Assembly (NCBI RefSeq): GCF_000620045.1
Contig: NZ_JHVH01000020.1
Span: forward strand, 1-64,000
Direction of reading: 5' to 3'
DNA: 64,000 bases
DNA from: Halomonas halodenitrificans DSM 735
GTDB lineage: Bacteria; Pseudomonadota; Gammaproteobacteria; Pseudomonadales; Halomonadaceae
Made by a program: the position numbers and the translations under genes. Shown piece by piece: positions 37,486 to 45,898 of this stretch (its first letter is position 1; each line of letters begins with the position of its first letter). The notes below the pieces were generated by a model. The model saw only the letters and a list, made by a program, of their open reading frames with translations. It ran no database searches and had not been told where the DNA came from.

Positions 37486-38793
37486 TCAATGGATAAAGCG
37501 CACGTAGAGATAGCCCAGTGAGAGCAGCACCAGGGTGGCGATGGCCAGCCAGCTCCAGGCATTGATCAGTCGTGAAGGCCGTTGCTCCACGGGCACGCTG
37601 GCGCCGTTGGCGGTGAAGTGGTTGAGTGCCGCCAGAATGGGACTGAGCAGGAAGGCCGAGACCATCACGAAGTCCATGAACAGCCGGAAGCTGCCCATCA
37701 GGGTGAAGAGAATGAGGATGGCAAGCAGCGACAGGCCAAGCATGGCGATCAAGTAGGCATGGCTGCCCTCGGTCCTGCGCGTTTCCTCCTCGACCGCCTC
37801 GGGGCGCGTAATGGCATGGTAGGCGGCGGTCAGCATCCGCGGAAAGCCGTCCAGCACGGTGAGCAGGGTGGTCAGCATCACCGTGAAGGCGGAGACCCCC
37901 ACCACAAAGCCGCTCCACTCACCCAGAGTCGAGGTGTACAGGCCGATAACCTGGCTGGCAAAGCCCACGGCGCCGTCGGCCGGCGTGATGCCCTGGCTGT
38001 GCATGACGCCGGCGCCCATGATCACGAAGCACGCGGCGAGGATGCCGGAACCGATATAGCCGATATCGAAGTCGACCTTCTCCGCTTCGGTATCACAGCG
38101 TTCGCCACGGGACTGGTTGCGAGCCTCCGACCACAGCGAGTTCAGGATCGCCAGGGTGATGTCCGAAGGCATCAGGCCGAGCACGGCCACCAGGGTCACC
38201 AGGGTGGCGGTGCTGAACAGGGGCGAGACGGCGGTGGCGGGATAAAGGCTCCAGTCGACCATCGGCAGCGCCGCCAGCGTGGCCAGCAGGGTGGTCACGA
38301 TCAGGATGCCGATGAACACCTTGTTGACCCAGTCGAGCATTCGGTAGCCGCCGGTAAAGGTGAACAGGCAGCCGCCGGCAATCAGCGCCGTGGCGATGGT
38401 TGGAGCGCTCAGCTGCAGCGACAGCAGGCTGCCGGCCAGGCCCGCCGTGGTGATGGCGATGGCGGCGATGATGATCGCCAGCATCGGCAGCTGCACCAGC
38501 GCGAAGAGCGCCACCACGGTCTTGCCGAAGGTCTGGCGGTAGCCCTCGATCAGCGATTTGCCGGTGACGCTGACATAGAAGGGGCCGAAGAAGAAGGTGG
38601 GATACTTGATCAGGATGGCCAGGAGGATGAAGCCCAGCAAGCCGATGCCATACTCGGCGCCGGCACGGGTCGCCTGAACCACGTGGGAGGTGCCGATGGC
38701 GGCGCCGGCGAACAGGAAACCGGGACCGAGGGCCGCCAGGTACTTGGCAGGAATGGTGCGGGTCGGCGCGGCGGAAGGGGAGGGCTGGGTCAT
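37486..38793 (-). CDS. Nramp-related membrane carrier lacking the DPGN metal motif
   Basis: The protein is 435 residues with about eleven helices. The opening GPGFLFAGAAIG and the helix-6 region LGLMPSDITLAI align with Nramp metal transporters. In true Nramp proteins helix 1 carries DPGN and helix 6 MPH. Here the same positions read GTSH and MPSD, so the metal-coordinating Asp and Asn are missing. An acidic and charged cytoplasmic insertion (SEARNQSRGERCDTEAEKVDFD) follows helix 6. It is therefore a divergent member, and its substrate may not be Mn or Fe. No ribosome-binding site stands out before the ATG. Confidence 0.85.
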   Translation of the reverse strand: MTQPSPSAAPTRTIPAKYLAALGPGFLFAGAAIGTSHVVQATRAGAEYGIGLLGFILLAILIKYPTFFFGPFYVSVTGKSLIEGYRQTFGKTVVALFALVQLPMLAIIIAAIAITTAGLAGSLLSLQLSAPTIATALIAGGCLFTFTGGYRMLDWVNKVFIGILIVTTLLATLAALPMVDWSLYPATAVSPLFSTATLVTLVAVLGLMPSDITLAILNSLWSEARNQSRGERCDTEAEKVDFDIGYIGSGILAACFVIMGAGVMHSQGITPADGAVGFASQVIGLYTSTLGEWSGFVVGVSAFTVMLTTLLTVLDGFPRMLTAAYHAITRPEAVEEETRRTEGSHAYLIAMLGLSLLAILILFTLMGSFRLFMDFVMVSAFLLSPILAALNHFTANGASVPVEQRPSRLINAWSWLAIATLVLLSLGYLYVRFIH

Positions 38794-39151
38794 GAGATGG
38801 CCTGTGGCTGCTGATCCGAAGGCAGACGTGGTAGTGATCCAGGCTGTTCAGACACGCGACTCGGCACCGAAGGCGCGTGTCAGACGACCGTGAATGCCCG
38901 GTCGACGCTAGCGGCCAGGCAGGCAAATAAAGTCGCTCACCATACTAAATTTAACTGCGCGAGAATATGCTTGCTTGACGCGCCGAAGGGCTATCGCCGT
39001 TACCGTGATGCCCTGAGCCTGCCTCTATCTACAATGGCCCTGAACGCGCCGTGAGGGATGAGATAACTCGCCCGTCTTGCCTCCCGTCGTTGCTTCGGGT
39101 GTCGAGTTTCGTTCCAATACCGGCCTCGTCTTTATGCCTCGAGGAATCGTC
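38794..39151. other. Intergenic region between divergent Nramp-related and SNF2 genes
   Basis: This 358-base gap must hold both promoters. An A+T-richer patch at about 38925-38970 (CATACTAAATTTAACT) is the most likely place. I see no hairpin terminator, repeat or RNA gene in it. Confidence 0.4.
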
Positions 39152-42100
39152 GTGCCGGATGCCCGCCTTACCGAGCTGAGCCTGTACCACAGCCTGAATG
39201 ACAGCCACTGGAAACAGAGCTTCGATATGCGATCGTTTGCCCGCGGGCGTGCCTATGCGCAGCAGGGCAAGGTGCGCGAAGGCACGCGTATCGAGCATGA
39301 GGGCGAGATGTTGGTGCTGCGGGCCCAGGTAAATGGCAGCGGGCGTCGCCGCTATCTCACCAGCCTGGCCGTGGATCCCGACAATCCCGGAATGGGTGTG
39401 GTCAGCGACTGCAGCTGCCCGGTGGGGCGCCAATGCAAGCATGCGGTGGCGGTGATCCAGGGCTTCATCGATGCCATGGAGGCCGAGGGCATACCGCCAC
39501 AGGACGATGCCGCCATGCTGGAGCAGCGCTGGGAGGCGTGGCTGGCCGAGCTCCAGTCGCCGCTCGGTGGCAAGCGATATGTCGAAGAGCTTGAGGAGGA
39601 CTGCCGCCTGGCGCTGTTCCTGGATGTTGGCGCGGACCCACGCACGCCGACGCTCCAGGTATCGCCGGTCTGGGTGCGGCCCACCAAGCAGCGCGCCCGT
39701 GGTAATGGCTGGGTCAAGCCGCGCCCCATCAATATGCGACGCGGTGGAGGCCTGACGCCCAGGCCATCTCAAGGGCTGGCTCCCGACCTGGAGGAGGCCC
39801 TGGAACTGCTGATGCTCGGTGAGAAGCGCCGCCAGCTCTCCGGCACGGGATACGAGTACACCTGGAGCTCGGTCACCCACGCCTTCCAGGCCCGGGCGCT
39901 ATGGTCGCTGCTGGAGAGCGATGCAGCGCCGCTGCTGTTTCATCCCAAGCAGACCGGCACCATGCTCGACCCTGGCCCGGCCGCCCGCTTGACCCTTGCC
40001 TGGGAGCCCGACGCCGACGGCAACCAGCATCTGCGTGCCGATACCGACCCCGCCGAGGTCATCTCCGACGAGGCCGTGATCGTGCGCGCCGGTACCGAGC
40101 TTTGCTATCTCGATGAGAGCCGCGGTCGCTTCGGGCGTCTGGAGGGAGACCCCGGCCTGCTGATGCGCCTGCGCCACTCGCCACCGCTGCCGCCGGAGAT
40201 GAGCGGCTGGCTCAACGAGCGCCTGCACCAGACACCGGCGTTGGCCGAGGCGCTGCCGGCACCCCGGGCGATAGAAGAGCGCACCCTGGACGGCGTCGCC
40301 CCGCGCTTGAAGGTCACCATGCAGGTGGGATCCGGGCAACTGGGCTACGGTGATGGCGTTCCGGTTCCTCGTTGGGTCGAGGTGGGAGCCGCCGTGGTGA
40401 GCTTCGATTACGCCGGCATCGAGGTGCCGCCGGAGGAGGGCGAAAGCGTGCGGGCCTTTCGCGACGGGCAGCGGCTGACCGTGATGCGCGACGCGAAGGC
40501 GGAACTGGCACTGGTGAGATCATTGCCCCCCGGTATGGTGACCCTGGAGCGTCTGCAGCAGATCGAGGCGGTGCCCGCCCATCTCGAGCTGCCCGAGTGG
40601 ACGCTGTTGCTGCCCCAGGAGGGGACCCCGCCGGCCACCGCCGCCGAGTGGCCCACGCACCTGGCCGGCCCCAATGACTGGTGGGAGATGATCGGCAAGC
40701 TGCGCCAGGCGGGTTGCCTGGTCGCGTTCGACGACGACTTCCCCGAGGAGCCGACCTATGTGGCGCCGGACGACTGGCACGGCGAACTGGAGCCGGCGGG
40801 CAACGGCTGGTTCGACCTGGCGCTGGATATCGAGGTGGAGGGCGAGCGCCTCAACCTGCTGCCGATCCTGCGCCGCCTGTTCCGGGACCCGGCGTTTCCG
40901 CTGGAGCCCGCCGCGGATGAAGCGGACGATGCCACCTGGACGCTGAGGCTATCGGAGAACCGGCGCCTGGTGATGCCCCTTGCCCGGCTGCGTTCGCTGA
41001 TGGCGCCGATTCTCGATTGGCTGGGCGACGAGAGTGACCCGGAGGCGGCACTGCGCCTGCCAGTGACCGCCGCCGACAGGGTCGCGCCGCTGGCCGAGCA
41101 TGAGCGCTGGGCGGGGCGCGAGGATGTCACCGACCTGGCCCGGCGCCTGCATGCACTGCCGGTCAGCCTGCCGGCGCCCCCTGGCTTCGTCGGCGAGCTG
41201 CGTGACTACCAGGCCCGCGGCATCGCCTGGATGCGCTTTCTCTCGGAGCTCGGTACCGGCGGCATCCTGGCCGATGATATGGGCCTGGGCAAGACGATAC
41301 AGGTGTTGGCGCACCTGCTCGATGAGCGAGCCCGTGGCGCACTGGAAGGGCCGAGCCTGGTGGTGGCGCCGACCAGCCTGGTGGGGAACTGGTGCGCCGA
41401 GGCGGCACGTTTCGCGCCTGAGCTAGATGTGGTGGCCCTGCAGGGCGGCAAGGCCCAGCGCGAGCGCCAGTTCGACGCGGGGCTGGCGGATGCGGACCTG
41501 GTGATCACCACCTATGCGCTGCTGATGCGTGATCTGGAGCGCCTGCGTGACTATCGGTTCGGGCTGCTGGTGCTCGACGAGGCCCAGGCGATCAAGAATG
41601 CCGCCAGTCAGACCGCGCGGGCCGTGCGCGAACTCGATACCGAGCGCGCCATCGCCATGACCGGCACGCCGCTGGAGAACCATCTGGGTGAGCTATGGGC
41701 CCAGCTCGACGCCGTGGCGGCCGGAGCGCTGGGCAGCCAGCAGTGGTTCGGGCAGCGTTTCCGCACGCCGATCGAGAAGGAAGGCGACGTCGAATTGCGC
41801 CAGCGCCTCTCCCGACGCATCGCGCCCCTGATGCTGCGCCGGACCAAGCAGCAGGTGTTGACCGAGCTGCCCGAGAAGACCGAGACCCGCCGCGAGATCA
41901 CCCTGAACGGCGCCCAGCGTGAACTCTACGAGAGCCTGCGCCTGGCCCAGCACCAGCGGGTGCAGCAGGCGGTGGCCGAGCGTGGCCTGGCCGGCTCGGG
42001 GATCGTCATGCTCGATGCGCTGCTCAAGCTGCGCCAGGTGTGCTGTGATCCACGGCTGGTCAAGCTTCAGAGTGCGCGCAAGACGCGGCGCTCGGCCAAG

Positions 42101-42619
42101 CTGGAGCAGCTGCGCGAGCTGGTGCCGCCGCTGGTGGAGGAGGGCAGGCGCATCCTGGTCTTCTCTCAGTTTACCGAGATGCTGGCGCTGATCGGCGAGG
42201 CCCTGGAGAAGGACGGTATTCCCTTCACCACCCTGACCGGCGATACCCCGGGCAAGACCCGCACCCAGCGGGTGGCACTCTTCCAGCAGGGCGAGATCCC
42301 GGTGTTTCTGATCAGCCTCAAGGCCGGCGGTACCGGGCTCAATTTGACCGCGGCGGATACCGTGATTCACTACGATCCCTGGTGGAACCCGGCGGTAGAG
42401 GCCCAGGCCACCGGGCGTGCCCATCGCATGGGCCAGCAGAACCCGGTCTTCGTCTACAAACTGGTGTGCGCCGGCACAGTGGAGGAGCGCATCCTCGACC
42501 TTCAGGCGCGCAAGGCGGACCTGGCCGCTTCTATCCTCGAGGGCGGTGCCGAGCACAAGAGCGATGGCCCGCTGTTCGACGAGGAGGACCTGGCGCTGCT
42601 GTTCGCGCCGGTGGCGTAG
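39152..42619 (+). CDS. SWIM zinc-finger SNF2/RapA-type helicase
   Basis: The protein is about 1155 residues. A SWIM zinc finger (CSCPVGRQCKHAV, about residues 87-99) lies near the N-terminus, and a long middle part follows. The SNF2 motor starts near residue 685: QARGIAWM, ADDMGLGKTIQ (about 705), APTSLVGNW, DEAQAIKN (about 808), TGTPLENH, then the second lobe with VFSQFTEML, SLKAGGTGLNLTAAD, HYDPWWNPAVE and GRAHRMGQ. Such proteins remodel protein-DNA complexes or RNA polymerase. The GTG at 39152 has GAGGA six bases before it; an ATG at 39134 is the alternative. Its high G+C marks it as core genome, unlike ZorD. Confidence 0.92.
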   Translation: MPDARLTELSLYHSLNDSHWKQSFDMRSFARGRAYAQQGKVREGTRIEHEGEMLVLRAQVNGSGRRRYLTSLAVDPDNPGMGVVSDCSCPVGRQCKHAVAVIQGFIDAMEAEGIPPQDDAAMLEQRWEAWLAELQSPLGGKRYVEELEEDCRLALFLDVGADPRTPTLQVSPVWVRPTKQRARGNGWVKPRPINMRRGGGLTPRPSQGLAPDLEEALELLMLGEKRRQLSGTGYEYTWSSVTHAFQARALWSLLESDAAPLLFHPKQTGTMLDPGPAARLTLAWEPDADGNQHLRADTDPAEVISDEAVIVRAGTELCYLDESRGRFGRLEGDPGLLMRLRHSPPLPPEMSGWLNERLHQTPALAEALPAPRAIEERTLDGVAPRLKVTMQVGSGQLGYGDGVPVPRWVEVGAAVVSFDYAGIEVPPEEGESVRAFRDGQRLTVMRDAKAELALVRSLPPGMVTLERLQQIEAVPAHLELPEWTLLLPQEGTPPATAAEWPTHLAGPNDWWEMIGKLRQAGCLVAFDDDFPEEPTYVAPDDWHGELEPAGNGWFDLALDIEVEGERLNLLPILRRLFRDPAFPLEPAADEADDATWTLRLSENRRLVMPLARLRSLMAPILDWLGDESDPEAALRLPVTAADRVAPLAEHERWAGREDVTDLARRLHALPVSLPAPPGFVGELRDYQARGIAWMRFLSELGTGGILADDMGLGKTIQVLAHLLDERARGALEGPSLVVAPTSLVGNWCAEAARFAPELDVVALQGGKAQRERQFDAGLADADLVITTYALLMRDLERLRDYRFGLLVLDEAQAIKNAASQTARAVRELDTERAIAMTGTPLENHLGELWAQLDAVAAGALGSQQWFGQRFRTPIEKEGDVELRQRLSRRIAPLMLRRTKQQVLTELPEKTETRREITLNGAQRELYESLRLAQHQRVQQAVAERGLAGSGIVMLDALLKLRQVCCDPRLVKLQSARKTRRSAKLEQLRELVPPLVEEGRRILVFSQFTEMLALIGEALEKDGIPFTTLTGDTPGKTRTQRVALFQQGEIPVFLISLKAGGTGLNLTAADTVIHYDPWWNPAVEAQATGRAHRMGQQNPVFVYKLVCAGTVEERILDLQARKADLAASILEGGAEHKSDGPLFDEEDLALLFAPVA

Positions 42620-42621
42620 CC

Positions 42622-43122
42622 CTAACCATCCATCCTCCCGACCCACGCCAGCTCCAGCCGAAAGGGCCCTGGCCGCCGGTCGGCGATAAGCAACCCCACC
42701 TGCCGGAGCGCCGCGGGATCGAGGGGCGGGGCATCTTCAAGCTGTCGGCCACGGAACACCGCCTCGAAGGCGTGCCAGGGCAGGGCAACGCATTGCCACT
42801 CGCCGGCGGGTGGCTGAAACAGCGCCCGGTAGGCGCCGCCGTCGAACAGCTCGTCGGTGCGCAGGCGCAGCTGGTAGCGGCGGCCATCGCCACGCACCCG
42901 GAGCACCAGGCCCGGGGCATGGCTCGGGTCCATGGCCTCGGACTCGCGGCGCACCGAGGCGAAACCGCCGTTGTTCTCGAGAGAGGTCTCGCCGCGGAAC
43001 ACCCCGACGCCGTCTTCCACATGCAGGCCGCCGCGGGAGACGCCGCCCATCACGTCATCGTTGATGGCCCGCCAGCGCCTGGCTTCGGTCGGGTGTTGAA
43101 AGTCGATCAGGTTTGCCGTCAT
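42622..43122 (-). CDS. CIA30-family protein
   Basis: The protein is 166 residues of the CIA30 (NADH:ubiquinone oxidoreductase intermediate-associated protein 30) family. WRAINDDVMGGVSRGG near the start is the family signature, and LENNGGFASVR, LRVRGDGRRYQLRLRT and LPWHAFEAVFRG follow. It forms a jelly-roll domain without known catalytic residues, and the role in bacteria is not established. The ATG at 43122 matches the family start and has CGGAGA before it. It converges on the SNF2 gene with a two-base gap and is the last gene of normal base composition before the island. Confidence 0.85.
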   Translation of the reverse strand: MTANLIDFQHPTEARRWRAINDDVMGGVSRGGLHVEDGVGVFRGETSLENNGGFASVRRESEAMDPSHAPGLVLRVRGDGRRYQLRLRTDELFDGGAYRALFQPPAGEWQCVALPWHAFEAVFRGRQLEDAPPLDPAALRQVGLLIADRRPGPFRLELAWVGRMDG

Positions 43123-43245
43123 GGGGTCTCCGGAGTCGCTTGTCGCCGACTGCCCAGTCTGCCTGCCAAGGCATTCTCTGTCTTCTGTCGCCTTGCCGCC
43201 GTGAAGGAGAGACACTGTCGAGCATCGGTCCGTCAATGCGCGCCT

Positions 43246-43277
43246 GTCCTGAATCAAGTGCCGTCCTGAATCAAGTG
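43246..43277. repeat. Tandem direct repeat GTCCTGAATCAAGTG at the left border of the island
   Basis: The 15-base unit occurs at 43246-43260 and again at 43263-43277, with CC between. It stands where the base composition changes from high to lower G+C. Confidence 0.8.
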
Positions 43278-43374
43278 AACGCTACAAGTCAGAATATTCC
43301 CCTTTCGCCTTACTGTGCTGCCCCCTTCGAGAATGCTAATCTACGCATTAGAGTGTCCCCTAGGGACGACAAGT

Positions 43375-43445
43375 CGCCTGAAGTTGACCCCATTTTGCGA
43401 CACCAGGGTGCGGTGCAGAATTTTACACTTGACCACAACAGACAG
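43375..43445. mobile_element. Possible end fragment of an insertion sequence (IS21-like terminal repeats)
   Basis: The strings TGAAGTTGACCCCATTTTGC and GCAGAATTTTACACTTGACC lie close together and resemble the repeated GTTGACCCC and TTTTACAC-type ends of IS21-group elements. No transposase remains nearby. This reading rests on recollection of such ends and is weak. The rest of 43123-43656 shows no gene that I can support. Confidence 0.3.
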
Positions 43446-43656
43446 AGGATGTCGGGATTGCCGCCAGCCCCACCGACAGGTTCGCCATTACCTTTCTCGG
43501 CGTCGCAGGTAGCTCCTGAGCGTGGGTCGTGACGAAAGTAGGGCCTCCTCGAGAGACCAGAACATCTTCCCCGATAGCGTCTGGGATCCCGCTCTTTCGC
43601 CTTGGCAGGAAAGAGAACTATCGAGTTGTGGGAGTGTGAGCAAGAGATAAAAAAGA

Positions 43657-43675
43657 ATTTGGCATGATGCCAAAT
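43657..43675. promoter_or_regulatory. Perfect 19-base palindrome upstream of the PEGA lipoprotein gene
   Basis: ATTTGGCATGATGCCAAAT has nine-base arms around a single central G. It lies 71 bases before the lipoprotein start, in A+T-rich sequence just after AGATAAAAAAG. The form fits a dimeric repressor site; no regulator gene is adjacent. Confidence 0.45.
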
Positions 43676-43746
43676 ACGCGGCCGTAAGAGCCATGCAACG
43701 GACGGTGACATGATGTTGCCAAACAACGCAAAGGAAAGAAGGGAAC

Positions 43747-44265
43747 ATGAAAATGAAAATGCTTAAGCTGACTGCTGCCATCGCCACCCTATCCGTGGTG
43801 ACTGGCTGTGCCTCAATCGTCGGTGAAAAAGAGCAGACAGTGACGATTAATAGCAGTCCGAGCAATGCAAATGTGCTGGTTACCGACGAGCGCAGCATGG
43901 AAGTGCACTCGGATACCACGCCGACCACTGTGCAGCTGCGCAAGTCGGACGGTAGCTACTTCGGCGGCAAGACCTACACCGTCGAGCTTTCCAAGGATGG
44001 ATATGAAAGTCGCACCATGATGATCAACTCCAGCCCCAACGGCTGGTACGTCGGCGGCAACTTGCTCTTCGGTGGACTGATCGGTTGGTTGATAGTCGAT
44101 CCGCTCACCGGTTCCATGTATAACCTCTCTCCGGATACTCTTAACGCCTCTCTGGGTGAGAGCGTAGCTACCGCCGAAGATGGTAACTCCGAAATCACTC
44201 TGGTACTGGTCGAGGATGTACCTTCGAACATGCTCGACAAGATGCAGTACCTCGGCAAGATATAA
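43747..44265 (+). CDS. PEGA-domain lipoprotein
   Basis: The protein is 172 residues. A lipobox (VVTGC, Cys about 19-20) follows a short hydrophobic signal, so it should be lipid-anchored. TVTINSSPSNANVLV is a PEGA-type beta strand motif (SxPxxAxV), and KTYTVELSKDGYESRTMMI continues it. A hydrophobic stretch NGWYVGGNLLFGGLIGWLIVDPLTGSMYNL follows. Proteins of this shape occur widely in proteobacteria with no fixed function. AAAGAAGGG stands before the ATG. Codon use is less G+C-rich than the chromosome on either side. Confidence 0.75.
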   Translation: MKMKMLKLTAAIATLSVVTGCASIVGEKEQTVTINSSPSNANVLVTDERSMEVHSDTTPTTVQLRKSDGSYFGGKTYTVELSKDGYESRTMMINSSPNGWYVGGNLLFGGLIGWLIVDPLTGSMYNLSPDTLNASLGESVATAEDGNSEITLVLVEDVPSNMLDKMQYLGKI

Positions 44266-44274
44266 TCTTGTACT

Positions 44275-44300
44275 GGCATCGCCTTCGGGTGATGCCATTC
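44275..44300 (+). terminator. UUCG-loop hairpin between the two lipoprotein genes
   Basis: GGCATCGCC and GGTGATGCC pair (one G-U) around a TTCG tetraloop, followed by ATTCTT. It could end or dampen transcription after the first lipoprotein gene. Confidence 0.6.
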
Positions 44301-44327
44301 TTAAAGTGTGATGATGGAGAATCCAAG

Positions 44328-44699
44328 GTGATACCCAGAAGAGTGCTCACTTTCGCTGCTATCGGTCTGGCAGCCATTAGCCTGACCGGCTGCGGCTCCG
44401 TTGGTGTACAGCCTGTTTCCATGGGTGAGACCAAGCCATCCAACTGCCAACTCGATAGATATGTCAACGATCGAGATATTGAACGTCCTTATGAGGTGGC
44501 CTGCACGATCAGTTCGCGCACCGGGACAACGCTGGGGCATGACAAGAGCGCCTCTGCCGCCATCAATAATGCCCATGCTGATGCGTGCGCATGCGGTGCG
44601 GATGCCATTATCGTGGAATCTGTCGAGGAGCAAGGCATCACGGCCTTTACGTGGGGGCAGGGTAAAGCTCAGCTGAAAGCAGTGCGGTATCTAGATTAA
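44328..44699 (+). CDS. Small lipoprotein of unknown function
   Basis: The protein is 123 residues. A signal and lipobox (AISLTGC) are followed by NCQLDRYVNDRDIERPYEVACTI. The later part has an HADACACGADAIIVES block, similar to small lipoproteins with an ADAIIV segment. The start is GTG at 44328 with GGAGA eight bases upstream; earlier in-frame ATGs lack a site and would bury the signal. I do not recognise a function. It follows the PEGA lipoprotein on the same strand and may share its promoter. Confidence 0.65.
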   Translation: MIPRRVLTFAAIGLAAISLTGCGSVGVQPVSMGETKPSNCQLDRYVNDRDIERPYEVACTISSRTGTTLGHDKSASAAINNAHADACACGADAIIVESVEEQGITAFTWGQGKAQLKAVRYLD

Positions 44700-44893
44700 C
44701 GTAAGCGAACGGTCATCACCGCCGGCGCATGATCAGGCGGGTTTTTGCCAGTGGTGGGGCAGAAGTTCGTGGAGCTGACTGGCCTTCTGCGGAAGATGTG
44801 TTCAGCGGCCGCTTACAGATTAACTGAGTCAGCATGATGTAGTGCATAGGCTGGCACTAGAAGGAGGTCTAGGAGTACCTAGAGAGTCGCAAA

Positions 44894-45188
44894 GTGGCTA
44901 TCAAAAAGGGCTGGTCCTGGCCAGGCTTTTTCTTTGGCCCTCTCTGGGCCATGGTCAAGAAGATGTGGGGTCTTGGTAGCGGTTTGCTTGTCGCAGTGAT
45001 TGTGCTGGCTTATGTTACCCGTTGACAGCAGTATTGGTGCCTTAGCTCCCATGGTTTCGCTCGGGATCTACGTCGCTTGCGGGATCAACGGCAACTGCTG
45101 GAGGGAAAAGAACCTTTCAAACCGTGGCTATGATCATGTGGGTACCGTCTCCGCTTTAAACTCTGAAGGGCCGTGGCTCTTTATTTGA
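44894..45188 (+). pseudogene. DUF2628 membrane protein gene, decayed (lost start, frameshift)
   Basis: The first frame reads VAIKKGWSWPGFFFGPLWAMVKK and continues to a TGA at 45023-45025. Lysine-GWSWP-FFFGP-W is the DUF2628 hallmark. The second frame, open from 45000 to 45188, supplies the missing C-terminal half (SIGALAPMVSLGIYVACGINGN, then WREKNLSNRGYDHV). A one-base-type frameshift near 45015-45025 separates them. Upstream, AAGGAGG at 44861-44867 has no start codon in reach, and an in-frame TAG sits at 44870, so the N-terminus is lost as well. Confidence 0.75.
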
Positions 45189-45248
45189 AGGGGCGGTATG
45201 CAGATTAATAACTATGGAAAGAACTGATCCGCAGGGAATTGGATCATC

Positions 45249-45374
45249 ATGAAGATTTCGACGCTACTCGACCAGATCGATAACGGCCAGACAGCTCTAC
45301 CCGGATTCCAGCGCGAATGTGTATGGAATCGTGCCGGCTATCTAGTGTTCGAGGAAATTGACCACTACACCTGA
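45249..45374 (+). pseudogene. 5' stump of a DUF262 (GmrSD-like) gene
   Basis: An ATG at 45249 starts a 41-codon frame reading KISTLLDQIDNG then LPGFQRECVWNR. The LPxFQRxxVW motif is the N-terminal hallmark of DUF262 proteins, the GmrS/ParB-like NTPase part of type IV restriction enzymes and relatives. After VWNR the similarity ends and a TGA follows at 45372-45374. Intact proteins have several hundred more residues, so this is the remains of a gene cut by deletion. Confidence 0.65.
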
Positions 45375-45898
45375 GGCACTATGTGGCTTAAAAGATTCTT
45401 GATGACCCCCCTTGGTGGTGCCTCCCACCTGGGCGCACCACCTGGACGATATGGTGGCTCTGTCTGTTGTAGAGTGGATTGTCGACAAGGATCTGCCTGA
45501 GCCGGTCATCGGGTAGGACGTGGAGGATGGCAAGGGGGGAGGGAGGTCGTGGGGAACTTCGAGCTTGCCTGACTGGAGTATAGAGTGGGCATCTGGAACG
45601 AACAGGGCAAGGCATCCTCAATCCTGCCAACCTTGGCTGGCTGGCGCCTCTATCACCTGGAAGAGGTGCGCCAGGCACCTTACACCCGGCAGGCTCCACT
45701 CCGTACCTTACGATAGCTTTCAGCGATGTCTGCACCGACGGTCGCTGGGAGTTCATGGGTAAAGTGGCTAGCGAGCGTGAGAAAGATAGATATAAGGGCA
45801 TGGATGTGTCAGGGTGGTTCGAGAAGGGTAGTATCAATTCGATACTGTACATCAATATTGGATGATTTTTATTTTAAAGCTATCGGGTAGTATACAGA
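45375..45898. other. Decayed sequence before zorA, no intact gene
   Basis: Short open stretches on the plus strand look like former coding sequence: HHLDDMVALSVVEWIVDKD near 45440-45505, WNEQGKASSILPTLAGW near 45592-45650, and EFMGKVASEREKDRYKGMD near 45750-45810. They lie in different frames and none has a start site. I cannot name their families. An inverted repeat (AGTATC at 45830-45835, GATACT at 45841-45846) lies 53 bases before zorA and may belong to its promoter. Confidence 0.5.

Noticed and set aside
39152-42619. First SNF2 gene as part of the Zorya system
   Set aside because: It has a SWIM finger, chromosome-like high G+C and lies outside the island, separated by the CIA30 gene.
43123-43656. 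Small genes in the 0.5 kb after the CIA30 gene
   Set aside because: Open frames there are short, lack ribosome-binding sites and match no family known to me.
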